A stretch of DNA of 64,000 nt, from assembly GCF_015326965.1 (NCBI RefSeq), contig NZ_CP017659.1:4158501-4222500 (forward strand), read 5' to 3'. The position numbers and the translations under genes were made by a program. The stretch comes from Paenibacillus sp. JZ16 (GTDB lineage Bacteria; Bacillota; Bacilli; Paenibacillales; Paenibacillaceae). The notes under the pieces were generated by a model. It was not told the origin of the DNA. It did no database searches and worked only from the letters and a program-made list of their open reading frames with translations. This document shows, piece by piece, positions 26,340 to 34,681 of the stretch (its first letter is position 1; each line of letters starts with the position of its first letter).

Positions 26340-28463
26340 TTACACCACATATTCCGCCATAATCTGCTCAATATCGAATGGAGTAACCCCATTTTCCACC
26401 GAAAAGATCGTTTCCGCTTGATCCGCTGTATCTACCGACTCTCCTCTTGCCTTGGCATGCAGTATGAAAAGATCATACAGGTCAGGTTTCCGTAGGGTTG
26501 TCATGGCTTTGCCCATCAAAACCATCCCCTTCTGATTCCCTTCTACGTTGTTGTAGTAATGTGGATGTCTCGTCAGGGACAGATCGGTCCAGATAACCGT
26601 ACGTTCCACCAAATCCAAGATAACAGGAATAGCGATCTGCGTATCTGCGGCGACATCGATTTTATTAGCCACCGTCGAGGGCTCGAATATTTCACCGGAA
26701 CCGGGTTTCTTGCGCATCATCCAGCCCACGAAGCACTCCGGCAGGTTGCAGTACGGTTGATTCGTAAACGAATGAAGAGTCGCTACAATATAACGCCCCC
26801 CATATTGGACGATGGATGGAATATGCAAATCAATGAACTCGCATGCTCCTTGAGGCGCCGACACGATGTCTCCGCTGTGGACAGCCTTGTAATTGGAAGA
26901 CCGCAGATTCGTATAAGAGATATGCTCGACATACTGCCAATCTTGATCATACATGACGGCGGACAGGTCAATATCCACGCGGCCCGTAGGCTCCCCGTCA
27001 ACCCGTCCTTCCTTCCACCAGCTGAAGAAACGGATGGTATCCCCTTCCGTCATCGGCATGCGGCTCCCCCGAACTATCGTATGCAGGGCTTTGCTTGCCG
27101 ATCTCTGGGAGAACGGCACGTGATAGTCCTTTAAGCGCTCGTCGACATAGGCCTTTCCTAAGGGCGGCAGTGCGGCAAACCGCTGGATCAACGCCTGCTC
27201 GCATACCTGCACGATGTTCCGGCATGCCGCTTCATCAATCTGCGGGAGCGTATGGGGTACGGCAAAGGCTTTCGCCACATTTCCTTTTGGAAAAAAGACG
27301 CGCAGCTCTTGAGGCTCACGGCGGCGGGCAAAATGCTCCTTCACTTGCAGCAATACCGGCGTCGATACTTGACTCGCGACTTCGCCAAAAGCCATTGCAA
27401 CATACTCCGTATGTTCGGTGGATCGCAATAACTGATCCAATCTGCGGGCAATTTCCCCCGGACGCTGCATCAACAGATCAATCAAATTCCAGACCTGGTT
27501 GTACTGAAAAGCAAGCTCCACACTCCCGTTATACGTGGTAAAGGGCTTACGATTGCGTAAAATATCAAAAGCTTCCTCGCAGCGTATATACCGATGCTTA
27601 TATTCGGATGGATGCAGAATTTCACCCAAACGAATCCAGCGGTCCTTAAATTTGAGCATATCCTCCGTTATCGGATGGCAGCGTTCCAGCAATCCGAGCA
27701 TCAGTCGTCTTTCACGCCGCTTAAATTTACGAAACCGCGTGGCTTCCGCCAGACTGACATCTCCGTCTGACCACGCCACCGCCAGACGAAGGACATCGGT
27801 TGCGGTTTTGAAATAACGCCCGATCAGCTCCACATTCCCCTTGTCATGCTTCATTAATGAGGCTGCCACGAATCCCGCATTCTCCTTGAACGGAATCTCG
27901 GGAGGAAGAATGGCTTCCAGCTCATCGGGATCTGCATGCTCGATAACGGTCTCAATATCCTCTTTATCTGTTTGGGAGATGGAGCCTTTAGCCTGGATAA
28001 GCTGACGTATCGTGGCATAGAAGTCCGCTTTGCTCCCCAGGTCAATAACCTTCAGTTTGACTTCGTCCTGCAACGGAGGTCTCTCCTCAAGCTCATACTC
28101 AGGCAAGTCCCATGTAAGATAATGATAAATGGCATTCAGATAGAGCTCCGCATCTTCCTCATCCATCACCTGTTTCGGGAAAGCAGGATACATCGGCTCA
28201 TATTTCACATGCGCACCTACCAGCACCCTTAAATCATTAATGAGTGGTTGATAAAACGCTTCAAACTGCTCCTTGGATAAGGTACGAATCGCGTGTAATA
28301 GTGGATATGAGAACGCGAAGCCAAGGTGTTCAATGTTGTTTATGGCCGTTGCCAAATAAGCTTTCGAGAGCCGACCCGGCCCTTGGCCTTCGCTTACAAT
28401 CAATTTGTTCGCTCTTCGCAAATAAATGGTATTCATCATCATAAAAGAGTCCAGGAGAGCCAT
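26340..28463 (-). CDS. Large protein with C-terminal TerD-like domain (resembles MXAN_6230/SCO0854 family)
   Basis: 707 residues. The C-terminal part (about 505-660) reads like a TerD fold: GRVDIDLSAVMYDQDW, then SYTNLRSSNYKAVHSGDIV, FIDLHIPSIV and the ATLHSFTN strand, the order seen in TerD calcium-binding proteins. The first 500 residues are helical with no motif I know. The layout recalls the MXAN_6230/SCO0854 group tied to Ter-type stress systems, but no RING domain is present. No tellurite-resistance genes adjoin it. The start is unsure: ATG 28463 lacks a good ribosome site, and the frame stays open about 75 bp further upstream. Confidence 0.65.
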   Translation of the reverse strand: MALLDSFMMMNTIYLRRANKLIVSEGQGPGRLSKAYLATAINNIEHLGFAFSYPLLHAIRTLSKEQFEAFYQPLINDLRVLVGAHVKYEPMYPAFPKQVMDEEDAELYLNAIYHYLTWDLPEYELEERPPLQDEVKLKVIDLGSKADFYATIRQLIQAKGSISQTDKEDIETVIEHADPDELEAILPPEIPFKENAGFVAASLMKHDKGNVELIGRYFKTATDVLRLAVAWSDGDVSLAEATRFRKFKRRERRLMLGLLERCHPITEDMLKFKDRWIRLGEILHPSEYKHRYIRCEEAFDILRNRKPFTTYNGSVELAFQYNQVWNLIDLLMQRPGEIARRLDQLLRSTEHTEYVAMAFGEVASQVSTPVLLQVKEHFARRREPQELRVFFPKGNVAKAFAVPHTLPQIDEAACRNIVQVCEQALIQRFAALPPLGKAYVDERLKDYHVPFSQRSASKALHTIVRGSRMPMTEGDTIRFFSWWKEGRVDGEPTGRVDIDLSAVMYDQDWQYVEHISYTNLRSSNYKAVHSGDIVSAPQGACEFIDLHIPSIVQYGGRYIVATLHSFTNQPYCNLPECFVGWMMRKKPGSGEIFEPSTVANKIDVAADTQIAIPVILDLVERTVIWTDLSLTRHPHYYNNVEGNQKGMVLMGKAMTTLRKPDLYDLFILHAKARGESVDTADQAETIFSVENGVTPFDIEQIMAEYVV

Positions 28464-28486
28464 ATCCCTAATGTCATTAAAGGAAT

Positions 28487-28602
28487 AATAGAAGGAAGGA
28501 ATATGATAGCCTGGACGCCTCCTCTCTTGAATAAAACTCCTTCAGGAAAGCTGCGACCCTAGGTTCTCCAATTGAAATAGAAGGAAGGATCACAATAGCC
28601 TG
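28487..28602. repeat. Two copies of a 27-bp direct repeat
   Basis: AATAGAAGGAAGGA plus a diverged middle and ATAGCCTG occurs at 28487-28513 and 28576-28602, 89 bp apart. On the minus strand both copies encode a GY..PSFY peptide, one upstream of the TerD-like start and one at the end of a 55-codon open frame. This suggests a small local duplication. Confidence 0.6.
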
Positions 28603-28726
28603 AAGGCCAATGGTTCAAAGTCCAAGACCTCAAATCTTTGATGAACCCATCATCCCATACCCGATAGCCGGCCAACAGGGCGAAAGTATTACGACTTTGG
28701 AAAATGAGGAATGATTTCACTCTCAT
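28559..28726 (-). CDS. Possible small hypothetical protein (55 residues)
   Basis: The frame starts MRVKSFLIFQSRNTFALLAG and ends GYCDPSFYFNWRT. It has an aromatic-rich, natural-looking composition, but no ribosome site and no family that I recognise. It begins just downstream of the YwqG terminator. Its last codons lie in the second copy of the 27-bp repeat. It could be a remnant of a larger gene. Confidence 0.3.
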   Translation of the reverse strand: MRVKSFLIFQSRNTFALLAGYRVWDDGFIKDLRSWTLNHWPSGYCDPSFYFNWRT

Positions 28727-28735
28727 TCGTGATAA

Positions 28736-28773
28736 AAAAAAGCGACGGCCGCAGGTCCCGGCAATCGCTTTTT
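28736..28773 (-). terminator. Terminator of the YwqG-like gene
   Basis: The outer stem AAAAAGCGA / TCGCTTTTT with an inner GCC/GGC pairing is followed by a T-run on the minus strand. It lies 20 bp after the stop. Confidence 0.75.
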
Positions 28774-28793
28774 GGGTAAATTGTTATTTATAT

Positions 28794-29432
28794 TTATGAG
28801 AACTGCCAGAAGCCCGCTATCAGGTCCTGAACGTCATTCGTGGTGATTTTGGCGTAAATATACAGAGCTCCAAAACCAAAAGGATAACTGCTGTCCTCTC
28901 GGAGCAGCGTCTCGGGATACCCTTCCTCGTCTACCTGCAACAAAAAGGAGAACCCTTCCTCCCTCAGCCTCTCCGAATAATAATCTTCATCTTGAACCAG
29001 TCTCGGACTCCCGCCGAATTTGACCAGGAAAGACTGATCGATCGACTGGAAGTCGCTGCATGACTCTGGATGCGAAATAAGATGTTTGATTAGGCCCGGG
29101 TGCGCAACATGATCGTTCAAGCTCTCGTCGGTCATCGGATGCTCCATCACCTTGATTGAGCAATCGGGGTATTGATTGTGCTCCACGTATTCCTCATAGT
29201 CATTAGGGATGAAAATGGAGATCATAGATGCTGGCTTGAACGGATGAACGAGACTTAAATAAAAGTAATAGTTCTGGTCGCCATCATGGATCGTATCCGC
29301 TTTGTCGTCGAAATAGGCCGGGGCATTGCCGCCGATCCAGCCCGCGGCATGTTCGGATGAACATGGGCTTGCGGAATAAAGTATACTTTCTGTTCTCTCT
29401 TCTAAAATGCTCCTGAAATGATTCATAGCCAT
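28794..29432 (-). CDS. YwqG-like DUF1963 protein
   Basis: This 212-residue soluble protein matches the DUF1963/YwqG pattern in its second half: VKFGGSPRLVQDEDYYSERL, FSFLLQVDEEGYPE, YPFGFGALYIYA and a terminal IAGFWQ motif. The function is unknown; family members are common in toxin-immunity and SMI1-like neighbourhoods. It lies 38 bp downstream of a broken ankyrin gene on the same strand, probably once co-transcribed. Confidence 0.85.
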   Translation of the reverse strand: MAMNHFRSILEERTESILYSASPCSSEHAAGWIGGNAPAYFDDKADTIHDGDQNYYFYLSLVHPFKPASMISIFIPNDYEEYVEHNQYPDCSIKVMEHPMTDESLNDHVAHPGLIKHLISHPESCSDFQSIDQSFLVKFGGSPRLVQDEDYYSERLREEGFSFLLQVDEEGYPETLLREDSSYPFGFGALYIYAKITTNDVQDLIAGFWQFS

Positions 29433-29470
29433 TTTCCTGAATCCCTGACGTTTACGGATTCATCCCCTTT

Positions 29471-30195
29471 CTAAGTATTGCTGGATCTAAGCGTCACGAA
29501 ACTAAATGGCAGGCTATCCACACAGTGGTAAGAACCGTCATCCCGATCGTAAATATCCCCGCCTTTCAAAAAGGCAACTTTATCGAAGTAAAGCATATGA
29601 CGATAGACAATGAGTTTAAATTTGAGGTTGCAGGTGCCTCCGACTTTTCTCTCGATTATATCCGTCAGTGCAAAGAAGTCGATATACCCGATTTCATATT
29701 CATTCTGCGATAGCTCAAGCCGCAACTGGTCTCCTGTCAGAAAGCGAACGAGTTCATCGGTCAATTTATATTTTTTCAGCGCATACTTCTTGTTCTCTAA
29801 ACTATGATATTCAGCCGGCTCCAGCGATTTCAAATAGTACGCCAAGGCGGTATCTTTATTACTCACAGCAATCGCATAAGGTTGTTCCCCGTCTTTTTCC
29901 GCTATCGTCACGTCCGCGCCTCGCTCAATTAAATGCTTAACCATGGCAAGATTCCCCATCCGCGCAGCAATCGTTAACGGAGTCGCTCGATAAGGATAGA
30001 CCATATCGGGCTGATTATAATTGATGTCCGCCCATAATCGAGTAGATAATCGAGGGTCTTATAATCATGGTCCGACACGGCTTGGCGCAGTACAACGCTG
30101 CCATGCAGCTTGATATCCAACCCCAGCTCATGAATGAGCGGATCTTATCCACTTCGGCGCCACGACAGCTGCCTTGGTGCCGATACGATGTACAT
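29471..30195 (-). pseudogene. Ankyrin-repeat protein, frameshifted
   Basis: ATG 30195 follows AGGAGG by 7 bp and starts MYIVSAPRQL, but the frame stops after 16 codons. Ankyrin-like sequence resumes in other frames. LIHELGLDIKLHGSVVLRQA and TLDYLLDYG run to about 30033, then a one-base shift (GGGCGGAC where GGGGCGGAC is expected near 30030) leads into ATPLTIAARMGNLAMVKHLIERGADV and the rest to 29471. At least two lesions are needed to explain it. The C-terminal 120 residues have no known domain. It is either decayed or affected by base errors in short G/C runs. Confidence 0.75.
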
Positions 30196-30280
30196 GATCA
30201 CTCCTCCTGTTTTCTTCTATTATTCCACAATTTTCAAATCATGACGAGAACCCCATCTCACACCACCCTTTCCCAACATT

Positions 30281-30296
30281 TATGACACGTGTCATA
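30281..30296. promoter_or_regulatory. 16-bp perfect palindrome, candidate operator
   Basis: TATGACACGTGTCATA lies about 90 bp upstream of the DUF418/two-component operon. The TGACA...TGTCA arms are of the size bound by NarL/LuxR-type dimers, so it could be the site for the response regulator encoded in the same operon. Confidence 0.5.
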
Positions 30297-30384
30297 CGGA
30301 TCTCTTTACAGGTGTGAATGTTGCGCCCGACGGATTGTTCCTACAATAGTGACAAGAGAACTTAGAAGAAAGAAGGAATGGGAA

Positions 30385-31521
30385 ATGGAACAACGAAAGG
30401 ACAGAATCCGCCTGCTGGATATTTTGCGGGGCTTCGCGATCCTAGGAACGCTCGGGACGAATATTTGGATTTTTGCGCATGCGGGGGACCTCAGGTACAT
30501 TACTACCTTTGATCATTCCGGTTGGTGGGGAGCGAATGACTTACTTCGCATGATTGTCTTATTCCTTGTGAACGGGAAACTGCTCGGACTGCTGACCATC
30601 ATGTTCGGCGTCGGTCTGGAAATGAAGTATCGGCAGGCCAAGCGCAAGGGAAAGCCGTGGCCTGGCGTTTATTTGTGGACCGTCCTGTTTCTGGTCTTCG
30701 AAGGCCTGCTGCATTTTATATTGGTCATGGAGTATGACATCTTAATGAGCTATGGAGTAACCGCCATCATTGCAGCCTTCATCGTAAAGGGCGGCGACCG
30801 GCTCATCGCACGTACGATGAACGTAATCGGCAGCGTCTTCGCTATTGCGATTCTGGCCCTCGCGGGACTAATGCTGGCGAGCGGCGCAAGCGTATCGTTG
30901 GGCAGTTTTGACGATGTTGTTGCCCTTTATCAGGAAGGCACCTGGATGGAGCAAGTCCAATATCGGCTGGCGAACTTCCTTCCGCTGCGAATGGAAGCCA
31001 TCCTGGTGATACCGACTAACGTGTTTCTGTTCCTGCTCGGGATTCGTTTCATGCGCTCAGGCGTATTCTCCCCGGACGAGAACGGCAAAAGCCTGCGGAA
31101 AAGGCTATTTAGGCTGGGGATATATGTGGGCGTACCGCTCAACCTGCTTATTTTTGTGCCTGGCGGCGCTTTCGATCTGCCGGTGCGCTATTTATTCGCC
31201 CCGCTGATGTCCATGGGGTATATAGCAATTTTGGCGAGAATGATACAATATACGAAGTTGGAATGGCTGTGGCGCCTTCTGGAGAACGCCGGGAAAATGT
31301 CGCTGAGCTGCTACGTGCTCCAGAACATCATGGCATCCGCGGTATTCTACGGCTGGGGCTTGGGCCTTGCCGGCGAGCTGAATTCGGCCGTCATTATCGC
31401 CGTCTGGCTGGTAATATCCGCGTTTCAGCTGGGCATGGCATCCCTGTGGCTTCGCGGCTTCAAGCTGGGACCCATGGAAACCGTCCGTAAACAGGCGGTA
31501 GGTTTCTTCGAATCAAGATAG
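30385..31521 (+). CDS. DUF418 (YeiB-like) membrane protein
   Basis: About 378 residues with roughly ten membrane helices. The opening RIRLLDILRGFAILGTLGTNIWIFA is the DUF418/YeiB hallmark, as is the later MFGVGLEMKYRQA segment. The C-terminal part holds GKMSLSCYVLQNI, with a conserved Ser-Tyr in helix 8. ATG 30385 follows AAGGAA at a good distance; the frame extends upstream without similarity. The function is unknown; relatives resemble acyltransferases. It heads an operon with a sensor kinase and regulator and may be their target or sensory partner. Confidence 0.85.
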   Translation: MEQRKDRIRLLDILRGFAILGTLGTNIWIFAHAGDLRYITTFDHSGWWGANDLLRMIVLFLVNGKLLGLLTIMFGVGLEMKYRQAKRKGKPWPGVYLWTVLFLVFEGLLHFILVMEYDILMSYGVTAIIAAFIVKGGDRLIARTMNVIGSVFAIAILALAGLMLASGASVSLGSFDDVVALYQEGTWMEQVQYRLANFLPLRMEAILVIPTNVFLFLLGIRFMRSGVFSPDENGKSLRKRLFRLGIYVGVPLNLLIFVPGGAFDLPVRYLFAPLMSMGYIAILARMIQYTKLEWLWRLLENAGKMSLSCYVLQNIMASAVFYGWGLGLAGELNSAVIIAVWLVISAFQLGMASLWLRGFKLGPMETVRKQAVGFFESR

Positions 31522-31539
31522 CCGGATTGGAGGCTAGAT

Positions 31540-32661
31540 ATGTTCTATAAGCTGTATCCGAGGGATCAGATTAAAAGTTATTTGCTCATCGATGTCGTAC
31601 TGACCGTATTCTTATGCTACCAGGTGTTTCGTTCGGATACGGCGCTGGGACTGTGGGGCAGCCTCTTGCTGCTCCTGCTGTTCCTTGTTTCGTTCTATAT
31701 CGCCCTGTGGCGCCGGGACGGCTGGCTGCTCTCTGCCGTGCTGACAGGCCTGTTCGCCATTGGCGTACTCGCGGTATATACGGGGCCGACCACCCTGATG
31801 TTCGGGATTATTTTTGCCGACTTGCTGGGCCGGTCCAAGTCCAAGGTGCATATCGCCATCGGCAGCGGGGCCATTGCCCTATCATTCCTGCTCGTGTTCG
31901 TTTTCCGAAAGGACCCCCTGCTTGAAACGTCCAATGCCATTTACCTTCCGATCATGATCATTCAATCGGTATATCCGATCGTCATCTACATTAAGGAGAA
32001 AGCGAAAAGCCTGCAGGGGGAGCTGGATGAAGCCAACGAGCAGATCGCAAAGTATATCCAGCAGGAGGAGCGGCAGCGTATCGCCAGGGATCTCCACGAT
32101 ACCTTGGGACAGACCCTCATGATGATAAAAATGAAGAGCGAGCTGGCAACGAAATGGGTGGATAAGGATGCTGTCCAAGCCAAGCGAGAGCTAAGCGAGA
32201 TTCTCGATACCACCCGAACGGCCCTGAAGCAAGTAAGGGAGCTGGTATCCGATATGAAGTTCATCTCGCTGGCAAGCGAGCTGGAGCATTCGGCCAAACT
32301 GCTGCATACAGCAGGAATTTCGCTGAGCATCGAGAATCCGGAGAAACTCCCGCTGTTATCCAGCGTGGAGGAAACGATGCTTGCGCTCTGCGTCCGGGAA
32401 GCCATGACCAATATCATCAAGCATAGCCGTGCCAAGCGGTGCACGATCAGACTAGAAACGAAGGACCATGCCTTCGGAATCCATATCGCGGATGACGGCG
32501 TGGGGCTGGCGGGGAACGGCGACGGAAACGGCATCCCGTCGATCATGGAGCGGATGAAGACGCTTGGCGGCTCTTTCGCCATCGCCCCATCGCCTGAGGG
32601 AGGCACCAGGGTATCCTTGAATCTCCCGCTTCGCCGGCATGAAAAGGAGGACGCTTCATGA
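31540..32661 (+). CDS. NarL-family (DesK-type) sensor histidine kinase
   Basis: 373 residues. About five or six N-terminal membrane helices (residues 12-150) lack an extracellular domain, so it probably senses the membrane itself. A coiled linker and HisKA_3 domain follow, with ERQRIARDLHDTLGQ (phospho-acceptor H186). HATPase motifs are REAMTNIIKHS (N box) and DDGVGL (G1). The design is that of DesK, which senses membrane fluidity, and of LiaS. It follows the DUF418 gene by 18 bp and overlaps the regulator gene by 4 bp. Confidence 0.92.
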   Translation: MFYKLYPRDQIKSYLLIDVVLTVFLCYQVFRSDTALGLWGSLLLLLLFLVSFYIALWRRDGWLLSAVLTGLFAIGVLAVYTGPTTLMFGIIFADLLGRSKSKVHIAIGSGAIALSFLLVFVFRKDPLLETSNAIYLPIMIIQSVYPIVIYIKEKAKSLQGELDEANEQIAKYIQQEERQRIARDLHDTLGQTLMMIKMKSELATKWVDKDAVQAKRELSEILDTTRTALKQVRELVSDMKFISLASELEHSAKLLHTAGISLSIENPEKLPLLSSVEETMLALCVREAMTNIIKHSRAKRCTIRLETKDHAFGIHIADDGVGLAGNGDGNGIPSIMERMKTLGGSFAIAPSPEGGTRVSLNLPLRRHEKEDAS

Positions 32662-33263
32662 TTCGAATCGTTATTGCGGAAGATCAGAAAATGCTTCGCG
32701 GTGCATTCGCCTCATTGCTTCATTTCGAAGATGACATCGAGGTCGTTGCCGAGGTGCCCGACGGGCAGCGAGCCTGGGACGCGATCCGGCAGCATCAGCC
32801 TGACGTGTGCCTGCTCGACATCGAGATGCCTCATATCAGCGGCCTGGAATTGGCCGAATCCATACGACAAGCAGGTCTGCCCTGCAAAATCATGATCGTT
32901 ACAACCTTTGCGCGCCCGGGTTATTTGCAAAAAGCAATGGATGCTCAAGTAGAGGGATATCTGTTAAAGGATGAGCCGATCGATTTCCTGATCGAATCCA
33001 TTCGGCGGGTCATGAAGGGCGAGCGGGTTGTGAGCACCGATCTGGCGGCCGCGCTCTTCATGAAGGAGGAGAATCCGCTCAGCGAACGGGAAATCGAAAT
33101 GCTTCGCTTAACCAAGGAAGGCATGACCACCGGCGACATCAGCAAAGCCCTGTTCCTGACGAGAGGCACCGTTCGCAACTACCTCTCCTCCGCCATACAG
33201 AAGCTGGAGGCTGATTCCCGGCAGCAGGCCGTGGCGATCGCCGAGGAGAAAGGGTGGCTGTAA
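32658..33263 (+). CDS. NarL/LuxR-family response regulator (DesR-type)
   Basis: This 201-residue protein has a receiver domain with acidic residues at E8/D9, phospho-acceptor D54 (CLLDIEMPH) and a conserved Lys in the LLKDEP segment. A LuxR-type helix-turn-helix follows: LSEREIEMLRLTKEGMTTGDISKALFLTRGTVRNYLSS. It overlaps the kinase gene by ATGA and is its cognate partner. The palindrome at 30281-30296 is a plausible autoregulatory target. Confidence 0.93.
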   Translation: MIRIVIAEDQKMLRGAFASLLHFEDDIEVVAEVPDGQRAWDAIRQHQPDVCLLDIEMPHISGLELAESIRQAGLPCKIMIVTTFARPGYLQKAMDAQVEGYLLKDEPIDFLIESIRRVMKGERVVSTDLAAALFMKEENPLSEREIEMLRLTKEGMTTGDISKALFLTRGTVRNYLSSAIQKLEADSRQQAVAIAEEKGWL

Positions 33264-33416
33264 ACGTCCTCGGACACAGCTCAAATGGTACCGATAAGCT
33301 TGCTCCCCTTATTGCGGAGCTGCTGCTTTTGCTTGAACCTCCGTACCGGTGAGTAGCGTTATGTAAGTTCAACGATAAGGTGCGAAAGCCCCGATAGTGT
33401 ACGTTTTTTAGTTGCT

Positions 33417-33451
33417 GAAACAACGCAGCCTCATTAGCTGCGTTGTTTTTT
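33417..33451. terminator. Terminator after the two-component operon
   Basis: The 11-bp stem AACAACGCAGC / GCTGCGTTGTT is followed by TTTTT on the plus strand. It also faces the convergent sortase gene. Confidence 0.85.
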
Positions 33452-33495
33452 ATTGAGTACACACTTACAAAAGCAATGCGAGTCTGTGTCCCAAT

Positions 33496-34119
33496 CTATC
33501 CATCTTCCCCGACCGGGTAAGCATAGAAAATATAACGCTCCGGCGCATTTCCTACAAAGCGAAACGGATAGCAGGTCGAAATGACCAGCACCTCGGTTCC
33601 CATAGAACGAATCACCGATGTATCGTCTTTATCTACAATATCCGTACTTTTAATCTCATATTCAAAGGTACCGTAAGGTAGCTTTACGATAAAATGATCC
33701 CCTACCGACAACATGTCGAAATCCCGAAAAACGGTGTCCCGGTGCCCAGACAGCAAAATCTGCTCGTTATCCATTGGAAAAGCGGTACCGCTGTAATGCC
33801 CGACGCCTCTCTCGAGCATCTCTTCATCCGTACCTTCGATGATCGGAAGTTCTGCTTCCAGCTTTGGGATTTGAAGCATTCCGATCACATCGTTCGGTTT
33901 TGGATCGAACTTGGATTTGTCGATCACTTGATCACGATAGGATATAGGATCCGCACGCCGTTCTTTCGAAGCATCTATTGTATTTGACTGGCGAATCAGT
34001 TCGTTTGCTTCCGCCATAGCTTCCTTCAAGTTTGCCTGGTGTTCGACATACTGAATGACAGCGAAAGTCACGATCCCCATACCTGCGAGCAGCAACAGCA
34101 TACCTACTATTCTTCGCAT
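33496..34119 (-). CDS. Class D sortase
   Basis: This 207-residue membrane-anchored transpeptidase has an N-terminal signal-anchor helix (about 3-22). The catalytic domain has H126 (LLSGHRDTVF), C183 (VISTCYPFRF) and R195 (PERYIFYA). The spacing and TLSTC-like/HRDTVFRD motifs match class D enzymes, which favour LPNTA-type sorting signals. The divergent neighbour encodes a protein ending in LPNTA, its evident substrate. It has no partner gene on its own strand. Confidence 0.93.
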   Translation of the reverse strand: MRRIVGMLLLLAGMGIVTFAVIQYVEHQANLKEAMAEANELIRQSNTIDASKERRADPISYRDQVIDKSKFDPKPNDVIGMLQIPKLEAELPIIEGTDEEMLERGVGHYSGTAFPMDNEQILLSGHRDTVFRDFDMLSVGDHFIVKLPYGTFEYEIKSTDIVDKDDTSVIRSMGTEVLVISTCYPFRFVGNAPERYIFYAYPVGEDG

Positions 34120-34536
34120 GTTCTCTCCTTCCAGTCTGCATTAATATATCAATTGATGACTGCCGGATAGCCAATAAGAGTTTGATTATCCTCTATATTT
34201 TTACAATGTTATCTTACTGTTTCTTATCTATAAAATCCAGCTGAAGGCCATACTTCTGCTGCACAATAAGCCAAAAGTAATATGTCCCCCCTGCAGGATT
34301 TCCCCCTCTCTGTACTAAGGATTTGCTCCACCTGAATCTATATTAGGTTGGGGCTTCGTCCAATTGCTAACCTCCCACTGGAAACGCAATTCCAGCGTTA
34401 TCTATTGAAGTCATACGGTGACCAACAGCCTAAACAAACTGCCTATTTAAGCACGGCAACATTGTAGTTTTTTGTCGAATCATGGTATGGGCCAAACGTC
34501 CATTTTTTGCTGGTTATATATGGTACCACGGGAATA

Positions 34537-34565
34537 TTGTCGATAAATGGTTGCTAGCTTATACT
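34537..34565 (+). promoter_or_regulatory. SigA-like promoter of the LPNTA protein
   Basis: TTGTCG (34537-34542) and TATACT (34560-34565) are spaced by 17 bp. This predicts a leader of about 110 nt before the TTG start at 34682. The remaining 34120-34536 stretch between the divergent sortase and this promoter shows no gene. Confidence 0.6.
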
Positions 34566-34601
34566 TGACGGGAAATTGTATAAATTTGGAGGTGAAAAGG
34601 A

Positions 34602-34649
34602 GTGGTGCCGGAAACAGGAGATGAGCATATCGCACTAAAGCTCCGGTGA
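34602..34649 (+). CDS. Possible leader peptide upstream of the LPNTA protein
   Basis: A strong GGAGGTG (34588-34594) precedes GTG 34602, which opens a 15-codon frame, MVPETGDEHIALKLR, ending at TGA 34647-34649. It ends 32 bp before the TTG of the wall-protein gene, which has its own GGAGGGAG site. CCGG at 34608-34611 can pair with CCGG at 34643-34646. Such a frame could regulate translation, or the ribosome site could be chance. Confidence 0.35.
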   Translation: MVPETGDEHIALKLR

Positions 34650-34681
34650 TCCGAAAACATAACGATTGGAGGGAGACAAAA

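Noticed and set aside
34572..34681. Riboswitch in the leader of the LPNTA gene
   Set aside because: I compared it by eye with c-di-GMP, c-di-AMP, THF and fluoride classes and saw no conserved core; only a small hairpin and a short frame are supported.
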